NCBI GenBank assembly: GCA_964017065.1
Contig: OZ024785.1
Span: 6,078,667-6,142,666, forward strand
DNA from: Haliclona indistincta
Lineage: Eukaryota > Porifera > Demospongiae > Haplosclerida > Chalinidae
Direction: 5' to 3'
DNA length: 64,000 nucleotides
The notes beneath the pieces are model-generated. The model was not told where the DNA came from. It was given only the letters and a program-made list of their open reading frames with translations, and ran no database searches. The position numbers and the translations under genes are program-made. Below, one piece after another: positions 20,712 through 32,900 of this stretch; position 1 is the stretch's first letter, and every line of letters begins with the position of its first letter.

Positions 20712-22319
20712 ATGCCGGCGGTCGTTACAATAATAATTATCTTGTTCTGTCTAGTTTTGCTTGTAAGCGAGAATATGTTCGAGTTATCGGGTCAGGAGCT
20801 ACAATGCAATGAACCGCACAGTGTACCACTGTGTCCAGGGGATGTAATAATCTCAACGTGCAGAATACAAAGCCCAGTTCTGTTGTGGAACATTGAAACT
20901 GAAGGAGCTAACTATGAGATTGACTTCACTGTAAAAAACAACATCGGAGACATGGAGTCCGACGGAGCGTTCTCGGCAAATCTAACCAAACACTATCCCG
21001 ATCCCAGTATCGACGTCAGCGAGTCTATTCTGCAATTTAAGTTCACGACAGAACTCAACGGCACAACCATTATTTGTCCAAACTTGTTTAACCAATCATT
21101 ATCCGCCGATTGCGTGATTGGTAACAGCGGTAAGTGGTCATGATTACTTAGCACTAGCCGGATGCATGCACTTACCTTTGTATATATAGGTATACCTGGT
21201 AATGTGGGCAACATAAAAACAGTTCCAAGTCAAAAATCATCATGTGACATTTCAATTTCATGGGATAAACCCGATACTGGATCTTTAGTTGATCACTATG
21301 TAATATCAATGGAGCCTCAAACAAATCAATGCGGAATGCAAGGATGTGATGTTTCAACAAATCAATTGCAGTTGACAGGACTAGAGAATGGTGTCAACTA
21401 TGACATATCAGTATCTGCCTGTAACTGCTTTGCATGTGGAACGGTTAGTGTTATACAAAATGTTGCAATAAACTTGACAAAACCAGGTAACCGTAACTAT
21501 CATCTATTAATGAGCAATAATTACCTTTTATACAGAATTGATAGAACATTTAACAATTGGCAGTCCTAGCTACTCGGTAAAAAAGGTTGATCATAGATAT
21601 GCAGTTACGTTATTTTGGGAATGGGTGCAGTGTGTGACTTCATATTCAGTTAAAGTTACTTATATTGACGTTCACATGGGTGAAAATACAAATAGCACTC
21701 CACAAAGCAGTTTTTCAACACATCCAACTCTTACTAGAGGAAGTGAATTCAACGTCAGTGTTGCTGGAGTCAATGGCAATGTTAATGGTCCATACTCTCC
21801 TGAACTTTGCATTGAATTAGAAGGTAACTAACTATACATGCATACATTTAATTTTACATAAATCAACTACAGTACCAGGACATGTTGTGATGATTAATAG
21901 CACCCAAATGAGTTCTGAACATCTTATGATAAAATGGGAGGTAAATGTGTCACATGTCATGCATTATCTACTATACTTCATTCACATAATAGCCTCCAAT
22001 AAACGTTTCTTGTACACGGCCAACTGTGGATTACTACATTGTTGACTATGATGGAAATCGATCTGTAGTTCTGAACACAAAATTTTTAATAAACCTAACT
22101 TCTACAATGAAAAGCCCTATTAATGTCACTATTATTCCCGTAAATATAATTGGAACAGGAATACCAAAGACTACACAAGTATCAGTAAATGGAGCAGTTA
22201 CAAGTGAGAATATTGAATTTTATTTCTCAATAAATTATTATCATAATCTCTATTATACAGATATCTTGTCAACAGTGAATTTGATTGTGGTTATCATTGG
22301 CTTATTGACAGTGTTATAA
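20712..22319 (+). CDS. SR9: Ig-FN3x3 receptor with GPI-type C-terminus
   Basis: Exons 20712-21129, 21190-21486, 21536-21823, 21873-21940, 21993-22203 and 22261-22319 give 446 residues. The architecture and intron phases are those of SR5, including the phase-0 intron inside FN3-3 after Trp-Glu. The Ig domain has STC, VLLWN, IDF, NNIGDMESDG, FSANLTKHYP and a Cys-rich end. FN3 motifs: ACNCFACG, AGVNGNVNGP, PVNIIGTG. The last exon encodes NILSTVN followed by about 12 hydrophobic residues ending LLTVL and a stop, which suits GPI attachment. Downstream lies a second copy of a last exon of this type (22555-22660), out of frame; the present gene does not need it. Confidence 0.83.
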
Positions 22320-24049
22320 ACATTTAATGTTTGTGTGCACACATCTAAAAATATAAATCAAGTGAGATTTCTAGTTGATTAATCATGAGCTTCAGATTTG
22401 AAGCACCTTAGCTACTATTTCATGTTATGCCGATGTGATATACTTTTTACTTCAGAAAACTTGGTTATTATAGTAAGTATAGTATAGTATAGTTGTTTAT
22501 CATTGTAAGTGGATGTATAAATTTTGATATAACTATCATTTATACTCACACAGGAACACAACCAAGTGCCTTTATTGCCGTTTTCATTGGTTTACTACTT
22601 ACTACTGATAACACTTCTAAACACTTAATTTCTAAGAATTTCATATCCTTATGAATGTATAACTAGTTTGCATTCATAGTGATTGAAATAAATTCATTTG
22701 GCTACATTTGTGTATCAAACTAATAAATATTGGTTAGGATCACCCAGGAGTGCTTAAGTTGCAGATAACAAATAACAGCAAACTTGTGCAATAATGAGCT
22801 TGAGAAGTAAAATTTTTAACTCATAATAAATTATTTATTAATTATTCATCATATTTATGATGATAATGAATTTAATAGTGTTGTAAAAGTAATTTTAGTT
22901 ATAGTTATTGTTAAAGTAACACTGTCAGTTATAATTATAATTTTTTAACAATAAAATTCAGCACATTTAGTTTTAGTTATTGTGAATTATTGTTACATGT
23001 ATTAGGGAGGCACGGTAGTGACTCCCTATGTAGGGATGAACGAGAAAACAAGATGGCGGCTACATACAATGTATTAGCGTTCAAACGCTGATATTTCGCC
23101 TGGTGTTGAATTTTATACGTCTTTAGACACTTAGATCTGCTCTCTGGCGTTGCCCCATCTTACAGTAGCAAGGAGATTGCTCGAAATTGTTACTAAAGTG
23201 ACGAACCTGGAAACGGTGAAAATCAAGTTTTGTCATCTTCGTTTTCTTCTTCTTTCTTTCTTCCTTCCTTCCTTCCTCCCTCCCTCCCCCCCCCCCCAAC
23301 GTGTGTCCTCTGGTATTCACAATTCTTTTGAAATTTATCTTTAGTTGAGTTTTATTCAAAAGCAGTAAATGGTACAAGATTGTAGTTGGTTGAAATACAG
23401 CAAAAAAAATATTTAAATATTCAGGGAAGCACAGCCACACTTAAAATTCCACACAGCATAATAATATGACGATAAAATAATAATAATAAAATGATCGTTG
23501 ATTTTTGAATAAAAAGTCATGCAAGTCACACATACTACAATATCACACTCTCACAAAACAAGATTCACAATAAGTAATATGCAAAAGGAGTCTATTTTCT
23601 CTTCAGATATTTACAGCCGCCTTTTTTGGTGAGACAGTTATGGCACCAGCTGTCCTTCTCCTCAGGATAACGCTTCCGACAACTAGAGAAAGAGAAAGAA
23701 AGACAATCATAATAACTTCCATATATGGTATCAAGTGATGCTAAAAATAGATGTGGTCACAGTGGAATTTTTAGTGACTATAGTATCAAATTATGTAAGT
23801 TCAGGTAGAAGCTACCAGGTTGTTTACAGTACAACAGGCCCTAAGTGCCCCACCCTTCAATGCCTGTCTAAAGGTGTGAATTGAATTAATAGCATTATTG
23901 CATTAATAGTTGTTATATCGTCGCTGACACAGCTACACAGCGTATAAGATTGCGTGTACTTAACATAACTATACACAAACACAATTAACATTCCCAGAAA
24001 CACAGGCACAACACATACACATGGGTGGTTAGTAAGCACATTTCGGCCC
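22320..24049. other. Intergenic after SR9; duplicated flank copy 3
   Basis: At 22640-22950 the DNA matches the flanks after SR1 and SR5 (shared GGATCACCCAGGAGTGCT). At 23305-23700 it matches 12836-13240. Around 23251-23298 lies a pure pyrimidine run (TTCC then CCCT, then 14 C). From about 23850 the sequence is the likely 3' UTR of the minus-strand gene that ends at 24050. Confidence 0.6.
22554..22660 (+). pseudogene. Orphan last exon of an SR1/SR5-type receptor
   Basis: After an acceptor ending CACACAG the sequence GAACACAACCAAGTGCC and what follows matches the terminal GPI-signal exon of SR1 and SR5, and the trailing flank matches too. An insertion (CTACTTACTACTG where SR5 has CTACTACTG) shifts the frame so the hydrophobic end and stop are lost. 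No other exon of such a gene precedes it except those of SR9, which has its own last exon. Confidence 0.65.
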
Positions 24050-26945
24050 TTAATGCTTTTCGTAGACAGCACTCATGTTTAGAAACTGGATCTCGGTCAC
24101 TTCCTGCTTCTTCATACTTGTGGTGAAAGTGCCAGATGGGGCTACAACAGATGGTGGGCGACATTCATGGAATGATCTAAAACCGAATTCCCACAGGAGT
24201 ACGCAACAACTTGTCTCACGTAATCATTGAATTGTCAGCATTCACATAGTGTATATTGCGTAGGCGAACAGAGGAAAGGTTTACTAGAGCTAGATGCATA
24301 CTGATATGAGACAGACACAAGGCGCCACAATGGAGTACAACATTATCAACCATCAATCAATTATTGTTAGTTTAAGAACTTTAGTTACCTCTTTGTGTAG
24401 AATTGTTCCGAACTTGTTGGTGATTCCGGATCGTCGGAGATATTATCCTTAGCATCAGAGCTCGGTGAGCTGGCGCTGTCTCCACATGATCCTGTTCGAA
24501 CGACGGGTAGAGAGAGAGGCTTTTCGATGGTAGTGGTAGATTTTGTCTCAGCAGTAGTGGCAGGGGTACTATGAAGCAGTTGTTGAGTTGATGAGGTACT
24601 TACAGAAGGGAGAGAGGAAGGAGCTGATGAAGAAGCTAGGCTAGTGTTGTTCGAGACAGGCACCAGTTTGAATGGTGAGGTTGAAGAGGTGTTGGTAGAG
24701 TTACTGAAGCTTTGAGAAGAGCTTTGCTGAGCATATGAACGATAAGAAGGGAGCTGATAAGAAGATTGAGTGTGGTAGCTGGAATTTGCAGGATTAGAGT
24801 AAGGGAGACGAGAACTGGTGTTGTAATAGTTGCTACTGGTTGGGTAGGAGAAAGCGATGGAGCCAGCGTTATGAGAAGCAGAGGGATAGGAGAGGAAGTT
24901 TGATGGAGGATGAGAGACAGTTGATGGGTAGTGATGAGCGAGAGGAGAGGAGCTGTTGAACTGGAAAGGGCTACCCACACCGGCAGGACTGTGAGTGATG
25001 TTAGGAGAGGATTGTGGGTGGATTGGACTGTTTGATGATGAGTTCGATCGAGGCGGCAGGAGACTAGGAGACCTAGTCATGTCCAAGGTGCTGCTGCCGT
25101 GTGTGTGTGGAGCATGACTGAGTGGGATGGTACCTGCAGGCGACTGGGGAGAAGTAGGAAAGTGCGATACTACCGATGAAGCTGATGACATTGTCCGATA
25201 GCTGCCGACCGTGGTAGTAACACCACTTGGTGCTAGTGTCACTGAAGCTACACTTGAACCCAACTCTGACATTGAACGCGATCGTTTCTCCTGAGAGACG
25301 CTTTCAACTCCATTCGAACTGTCGAATTTAGCAAAGTCATCTCTGTGGAGTTTGTCCATTGGAGGCGACAGAGAGTCAACACTGGAAACAGATGACTGAT
25401 ATCCGAGAGCGATTCCACTGTCTGGAGTGACGCGCTGAAGAGAACTCTCGCTCAGCTTTGGTTTCTTGAGAGGGCTGTGGAATTCTCCCATACCAATCTC
25501 ATCGTAGACATCTAGCTCATGGTCAGTGCTGGTAATGGGCAACTGCAGAGATACACAAGAGAGAAAGTGTTAGTATGGAGTGGTTACACATGACTGATAA
25601 CAACAATAGCTACACACGCTATCAGAGATCGAGTTGTAATGACAATTTGTAGTGGTTAGCGATAGCGATAACTGGTGACAATTATGAGTACACAAAGAAC
25701 TATAGTACGTGCACGTCTAGACCACAACTACTAATTCTGAGAAGATCATAGAGGGACCAATTAATGACGTACCTTGTTTCTGTCGCTTTGGCTGGTGACA
25801 GGTTTCTGTGACGGCACTTGTTGCTGCCTCATGGTGCCCCATAGTCCGGGAGAGACAGTGTGTGACGCTGTAGGGCTACTGTTGGACATCTGGAAGGCTG
25901 GGTAGTGTAGGAAAGGGTGTTGATGCTGTTGGTGGTGATGGGCAGTAGAGACAGGGTCCATGTACGTTAGATGAGGTAGCGTCCCTGGATGAGAGTGGTG
26001 AGGCATTCTTTGATGGTTGTGCATCTGAGTGTGATGGAATTGATTACCGAGAATGTTCTTCTGCATGTGCGATCGCTGGTATGCAGGATGAATGAGATGA
26101 GGCGAGAACTCAGGCAATGGGCAGAACACATCATTGCTCCCCGGGGAAATGAGGTTTGGCGATTGCAGTGGGGAGAAAGGCGTACTGTTGCGAGAACTGC
26201 TGCTGAGAGACGCAAGACCAAAGACAGCCTGTTGTTCTTGCTCGCTAAAGTCATCCCAGACGCTGGTTCGGCGATTGTGGCGATCTTCTGCTGCAGACAT
26301 CTTGGCATTCATAGCAGCTGTGTTGGTAGTAGCAAAGGCATCTCCTTGAGAATGGATGCGACGCTTCTTGGCTTCATCTGACTCCTCTTTGATATTTACT
26401 GCAGTAGTGTGGTCTACTGTGGTAGACATGCTTCGCTTCACATTGACCGGCACTCTTCGTGGAGGCATTGGAATCGGTGGTGGAGTGGGAGAATTGAGAT
26501 GCTTTGAGCATAGTCCGCATTTCTGCGACTCTTTCCAGCAGTCTTGGACTCCGCAGAGACGTCGCCATTGCTTGCCGTTGAACTTCTTCTTGATTCCCTC
26601 TGGGGTGATAATGATCTCGCCTTTCTTTACTCCCTTCATGTCCTTGAGCTTGACTCGGGAGCCTCTGATGCTGGTCGGGTAGGCAAGTTGATCCGTGGGA
26701 AAGTGATCTCCGGAATGATTGTCCTGCCCAGGTGCGGGACCAAAGAAGGAGAAACTGGCTGACACTGTTGCAGCTGGTTGTGGCTCTATGTGTCCTGATG
26801 GCGTATCCATAAAAGGTAGTGCACCTAAGGGTTGCATCGGTCCATATGTGGGCGAGTTGGACGCTTGTTTAGGCTGGTCCTCAGCTTCCTGCTTGTTCTG
26901 CTGGACATAGTTGGTGGGTGTAGAGAAAGCTGTCTCTGCTGCCAT
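24050..26945 (-). CDS. Ser-rich nuclear protein with Capicua-long-like Cys/His motif
   Basis: Minus-strand exons 25773-26945, 24389-25542 and 24050-24176 (phases 0 and 2) encode 817 residues. Residues about 93-150 are a conserved-looking basic block: [17 protein letters not shown], then [11 protein letters not shown] and a spaced set C131, C136, C143, C146, H149 that could bind one zinc. The rest is low-complexity Ser, Pro, His and Gln, with basic patches (AKKRRI, LKKPKL) that could be nuclear localisation signals; the final exon is compact and ends VYEKH. From memory the WRRLC...C..C..H block resembles the N-terminal part of the long form of Capicua, but no HMG box lies in this gene. A possible 5' UTR intron ends just before the ATG (CACTTTAG). 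Call: transcriptional regulator, family uncertain. Confidence 0.6.
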
Positions 26946-29900
26946 GCTTGACTGAGATCAGCAGAATCACTAAAGTGTGGAACAAGTTGGGAAGTGATAG
27001 ACAGGATGTGTATTAGTGTCCGCCCTTCCTGTCAAGACTTGTGACTCGGCTCACTGTATGAAATAGGGAGGTGTGTGAACCACTGACAGAATTAAGAGAG
27101 TAACACAGCATAAGTGTACCCGTGTAACGTGATTATTGAGCAAGGTCCATACCCCACCCAGCGATTGCAAATTTCCACTAACCACAAACATGGACCCACG
27201 CAGAACAGTCCCGGGCTACAGTATTGTGACTAGCCGTGGTTACCAGCACTGCAAGAAAGCCTACTAACTAACTTAACCTTTTTCTAAACCAAGGACCATG
27301 TATAGGCAAAGAGGTATATACCTTAATCCACCAAGACCAAGCTACCAGGAAGGTGTGTGCCTTTAGCCCACTCACTTAAAAGCAATGGTTGATAGATGAT
27401 ACTATATAAGTCCAGTGCTACCACTGTTTCCGCTGAACGCACACTAATTGAAGCTATACAGATGGTACTTGAAGAGATTCACAAGCTGCTCACAGTTTTA
27501 AGTACAGACAAACGAAGTTCCGCAAGTGCAAAAAGAGAAGCCAACAAATCTAACTTGCAGACTGATTCATAACAGAGCAGACCATTATCAGTTCGGTGTT
27601 GCATGCAACAGGCCACATACATAAGCTGTGTCAACATCTACCTTCTAATCAGAGTGGCTCTGGTAACGGTGATTCCCTACAGCTGTGTAACGTGCTAATG
27701 TGATGAGGCACCCGATGAGATAGACTATCATCACAGCTCTAGCATATAGGATGCATTAGGCAAGCAGCATGCAGTAACAAACAGAACACATGATAGCAGC
27801 TGTAGCTACAACAAGCAGCAACACTATATTGCTAGTATCAGTTTCCTGTACAATCACATAGTTTCTGCAGCACATCATTGCAACCTAGTTAAGCTGACAC
27901 AGTAATTTAGCTATGCATGCATGGCTGCAGTGACCCTGAACTAAAAACACAGACACACTTCAGTGCACAAGCCAAGCCCTTCAAGCAATGAGAGTTTGTA
28001 TAAAATTACACGGCAGGGGAGCAGAGCATGTGGGAGCCCTGTGCAACAACAGGTAGATTCCATTAGTTGACAGAAACTAGTGCACTGCAGGAGCCAATGA
28101 CCCATGACCTCCAGCACCACAATTTCCAGCAAACACATTCCAGCTTCACATCAGAGCTACAATCTGCAGCTACCTACTCAGCTTGCATCAGACCAATAAC
28201 CTGTAGCTAACCTACTCAGCTACTATATATCGGCACAACTTATGGTGTCAGAATTTACTATGACAAGAAGAACACAGAGTATGTAGTACTCACCTGTAGC
28301 AGTGTACTACACTACACGCAGTCCCTGATTGTAGTGTATCTACTCCACTAGAGTATCCTGCACGCGCTCACTAACAAACAAACTCACAAACCACTGCTAT
28401 AAGTAGCCTTATCATAGCAGAGCTAATCAATATTCATGACCAGACCAGCCTACACTGCCATAACACTGGCTCCTAAGAGTATCCACCGCATATCCTGTCT
28501 ATCACCTGTGACATCCCTTTGTCAAAATTGTACATCTGTTGTTCCTTGTGCTTGCATCAATACTGAACCAAAGTTATGACAGTGCATGTCAGTATATGCA
28601 TGAATTTCATAAAGTGGGTCACCACCATGAAAAACAGTAACATATGCCACAGCTTCAACTCATATGGGCTCTATCAACCGACAGCTGACATTGACAAGAA
28701 AATAGCCTCTTGTCAGCACAAACACACACATTTACAATCCACATCAATAAACCCCTGGAGCTGTTTTGCACAAAATATTATAAAGCACTGATTAGTCACA
28801 GTTGTGAGTTTTCGGTAAAATTGATGCGTAACAAAATACATCCACTTGCAAAGAGGCCAAATCGATTACATATGCAGTCCAATAGCTGAAGTTCTAAAGT
28901 GCAAACCACTAGGTGGATAAGAGCTAAATAGGTTTTCTAATAGTCAACAATGGTACCGGGATTTCCTCCCATAGACCGCTGAGAACACAGTAGTAACCTC
29001 TTCACTGATAACGCTAGTCATGTGGCCCCTTGCTATCTGTCTTATAAGGCATCAGTCTACAAACTAAAAATAATCGGTCTTTTGCACTCTATTAACTCTT
29101 TTGTGCTCACGGAAGTTTGTATTGCTGTTCAGGTTTGTTATCATAGTTGTAGTCGTGCTCCTAATGCTCAGCCAACACACTCATGACAACTGCTCTAAAA
29201 CATACAAAACATTCTACTACTACGAAATACTCCACTACCCCAGCAACACTACTCAACCATATTAAACTGACACTACTTAAGACAGCGACTGATATCAAAC
29301 TGTCCACAAATGCAAAATGAACCAATAGCCCACACCAGTGCTGTAACAATCTTAAAAGTCATTTCGAGAAGTGATGATGAAAAATTCATTGCTTTGTAGA
29401 CAGTCAATGGAATTTGTCAGCAGATGGCAGAACCCTGATCTCAAAAAGGCTTGTACTTGGGTATGCACAGGCTTAACTAATGACAGCAAGTCTGTGGGAG
29501 TCACCTGGCGGGTACAGGCGTGCTATGGCAACAATGTCAAGATCATTACTGTAACAATATTCATGAGGTGCTAGCTCGAAAAAACAATTTCAGTTCACTG
29601 CATCTGCACATGGTTTGCATACATGCAAGAGCAGCAAACAGGAAAAGTGAACTACCGTAAACTAATATAGGACCATTGCGACTGTACTACGAGTCTTGCC
29701 CACTCAATCCTGCTTCAGGAAATCGCAAAGACTAAACTTTACTCCTTGCAGCGCCGACAAAATCAATGAGAATTTGTTATATAACACACTACCATATACA
29801 GCGTGTTACTAAAATCCACTACCATACATAGAAAGATCCTATCACACATGCATACAATAATTTCACTACTTCATCTCTTTCTATAATAGGACAAAAGGAA

Positions 29901-32900
29901 TAACAATTAGGTCACTCATTATTTTAAGAGCACAGGGTTTTCTAAAAATAATTGAATCCCTGGTGAGTCGAAATCGCGTATGGATTCCCACCCCGACTCG
30001 AATTGCAGAGGGCATTGAACCATCTGTCGAAATCATCCACCAAGTAATTACAGGTCATGTATTGTACAAGCATGTATGGACAAGTACTGAGGCTAACTAG
30101 CATGGTGGAAAGGTGGTGTATAAATGTGTGATGCTTCTGCTCAGTGACACGGTGTTCTCTCACTGTCACCATTGCTAGTACATGATAACAACTACTGAAC
30201 AACTTGTATCAGTCTAATAAGCCGCTATATAACACAGTATTGACACCCAATACACCGACAGCTATATGGAGACATTAAGATACTGCGACAAAGTATTGAA
30301 CACGAAAAGTGCTCACTTTTACTACAAAGTTTGCACAACTAATGATATTCATAATACTACAACTGGAGCTAACTGCTGGACCACGAGTAGTACTCGAACG
30401 TAGTAAAGCCAAAGAGCTACTAGATTACTCAACGCGCGTGCTGCTCTGCACCGGCAATCTGACAGCATGCTTGCGCAGACAGTGCGCGGAGCATACAAGT
30501 AGTTGCATTGCATGCAGCAAGCCGTGAGCTCACCTCAGGGTGCGTTGAGCTGTGAAATTTCTCCTGCAACTTGCAAAGCACTCGGTACAGCTAGACGAGC
30601 TCCAGCATACGCCCTGCCAGAGACACAGCAGTCAATCGTTATAACGGCAACCAGCAACACGCACGGTGCCGTGACTACTACACGCGACCACTTCCGTAGT
30701 ATACGGACCAATTCGTGCGGTCAGTGACGAAACTAATTTACACAAATACACACTGCAGTATAGAAGCCAACGGCTGCAGCAAACCTCACAATAAAATTAC
30801 ACAAACAAAATTAGGGTAACAGAATATCAATTCCAGTTTTAAAAGAAGCACAGAAATTGACCGAAACATCAAGCAACCCTTGCCTCCAAAGAGGTTTTCA
30901 GGGAAGCCTTCACATGGAGTAAGTTCAGCCTCTTAGTGTGCCAAGTTTACCGCAAGCAACACAGACCTGCAGAAATATGGTTTTGGGGAAAGAATTATGA
31001 ACACAGTTGACACGACAAACTAAGTTAACAACTAGCACCGCAACAAAAACACAGTAAACAGGTCCACACGGATACCACGTCTGACGTGTGCACGCAAAAA
31101 GGAGCTCTGCTTGATCAAGCTTTCGTGTATAATTTCCCTGATGCAGAACATGATTTCACTAGTTCATTTTTATTCACAGCAAATCAACCATAAGCAACGT
31201 CCTGCATGACTGACTGTCCAGAATTACAAGCGCTCAGATAACCGAGACAAAACCAATACAACTCCCGACTACTATAGAACAATTGATGATTATTACACAC
31301 TCGATATCCCACAATAACCGTTATAAGATTTCGACCAAAATTAAGAGCCAAGAATTGCACGTGTGAAGGTCAAACCTTGTAATGATACAATTATTGCAAT
31401 AATAAGGTAATCTACTAATGCATTCACCCGTACTAGAGTGAACTGTGGTTAGCTGTATACAGCAAATTATCGGCTGCACAGCCAAAACAAGCAATAAGTT
31501 CATTGAATAAAGATTCGAGGTTTGAAATATTTTCAATCAATACTTGCCAACTAAACAATGAATAAGACAAGAATTGATACACTGACAAATATGGACAATG
31601 ATCAAATAAGCATTTAATGACTGAATTACATAAACTTAATCACCAATAACGAATCTTCATTGGATTATGTGTAGGTGCCAAATCTAACCGTTAGCTTGCA
31701 TCGATCGATTTATCATCCGTATCAACAAATAAAAGCTCGGGTCACAACACATTCACAAGCAAGCACTCCCTCCCTAGAGAGTTCGAGTCAGATACAAGGT
31801 GTGGGTGGGGGAGGATACAAGCAACAAAACACATCACGTCTCCATTGTTCAGAAGTACACTGGATAATTGAATAATTCGATTATAATTGTTAGTCATACA
31901 AGATCTTATATAATATGATGAAACCAATATGTGAGTGTGTGACTTTGTGTGAATCACAATTGCATTTAGTGATCTCATTCAGATATGCAGTGTTTTACAC
32001 ACTGGAGAGCCTCTTCTATAATGCTACTATGCATGATTGTACAGTGTGCATTAGCAATGGTTATCTGTGGCAGCGATTCACACATATCACTAATGCTCCA
32101 TTAGTGATTGTTATCCAGTTGTGCGGTTGGCTGCATTCTGCATCGGTTTCTCTAATGCTGCCCACCAAGTAAACTTAGACTCTTTATCAGTATCGACAGT
32201 TTCCAATAAACCGCACTACATCAGCATTTCATAGTAACGGTGGGCGCTGTGGTCACATCACTAAGCAATGAAAATGGTAATGCACAAGATAAGAGTTATC
32301 GATCAATCTACCTTACCAACCAAGAGACATCAAGATAGTGTCTGGTAATTGAATGGTTACTGGTCACAGACAATGCAAACAATTGGAGACAGATTGGCTG
32401 TCGCAGCTGACTAGAGCTTGAAGCTCAACTGGGTTACCCAGAGTTTACACATGGTCGCGTCAACATGTAACCAAGGGACGGTGTGTACACATGCCATATG
32501 GAGTCGCACTTGTGTCTTTTCGTGCAGGAATGCTGTACCATAGATAAAGCCTGCACCACAAGAGAGCACCTATTGGGCTGCTGTACAGAGCAGGCTGCAT
32601 GTAGCAACCACTGCAGTTTACACAAACAAACAGAAACATAAACCATGCAAGAAATTAGTTGATAAGCATCTTCCTGGATTGCCCCCAGGAGAAACAGGTG
32701 CCTAGCTGCACTATCGAGGTATCGTGAGGTCAGTGGAACATTCCAACCAGCCGCTATATACATAATACCTCACCCAGCCCGGTCGTATTCACTGGAATAG
32801 CTGAATACCTTACCTGGAGGAAATGAAATGTCCAAAACTGCTCCAAAATTGCTACATACCAAAATAATTAATCTCATAACCGGAGCATGAAGGCAACATT

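Noticed and set aside
23857..24072. 71-codon minus frame with a hydrophobic stretch
   Set aside because: It overlaps the end and 3' UTR of the Ser-rich nuclear protein gene in another frame, with no acceptor or signal sequence.
24636..24980. Thr/Leu/Pro-rich frame antiparallel in phase to the nuclear protein
   Set aside because: Shadow of a low-complexity Ser-rich coding exon.
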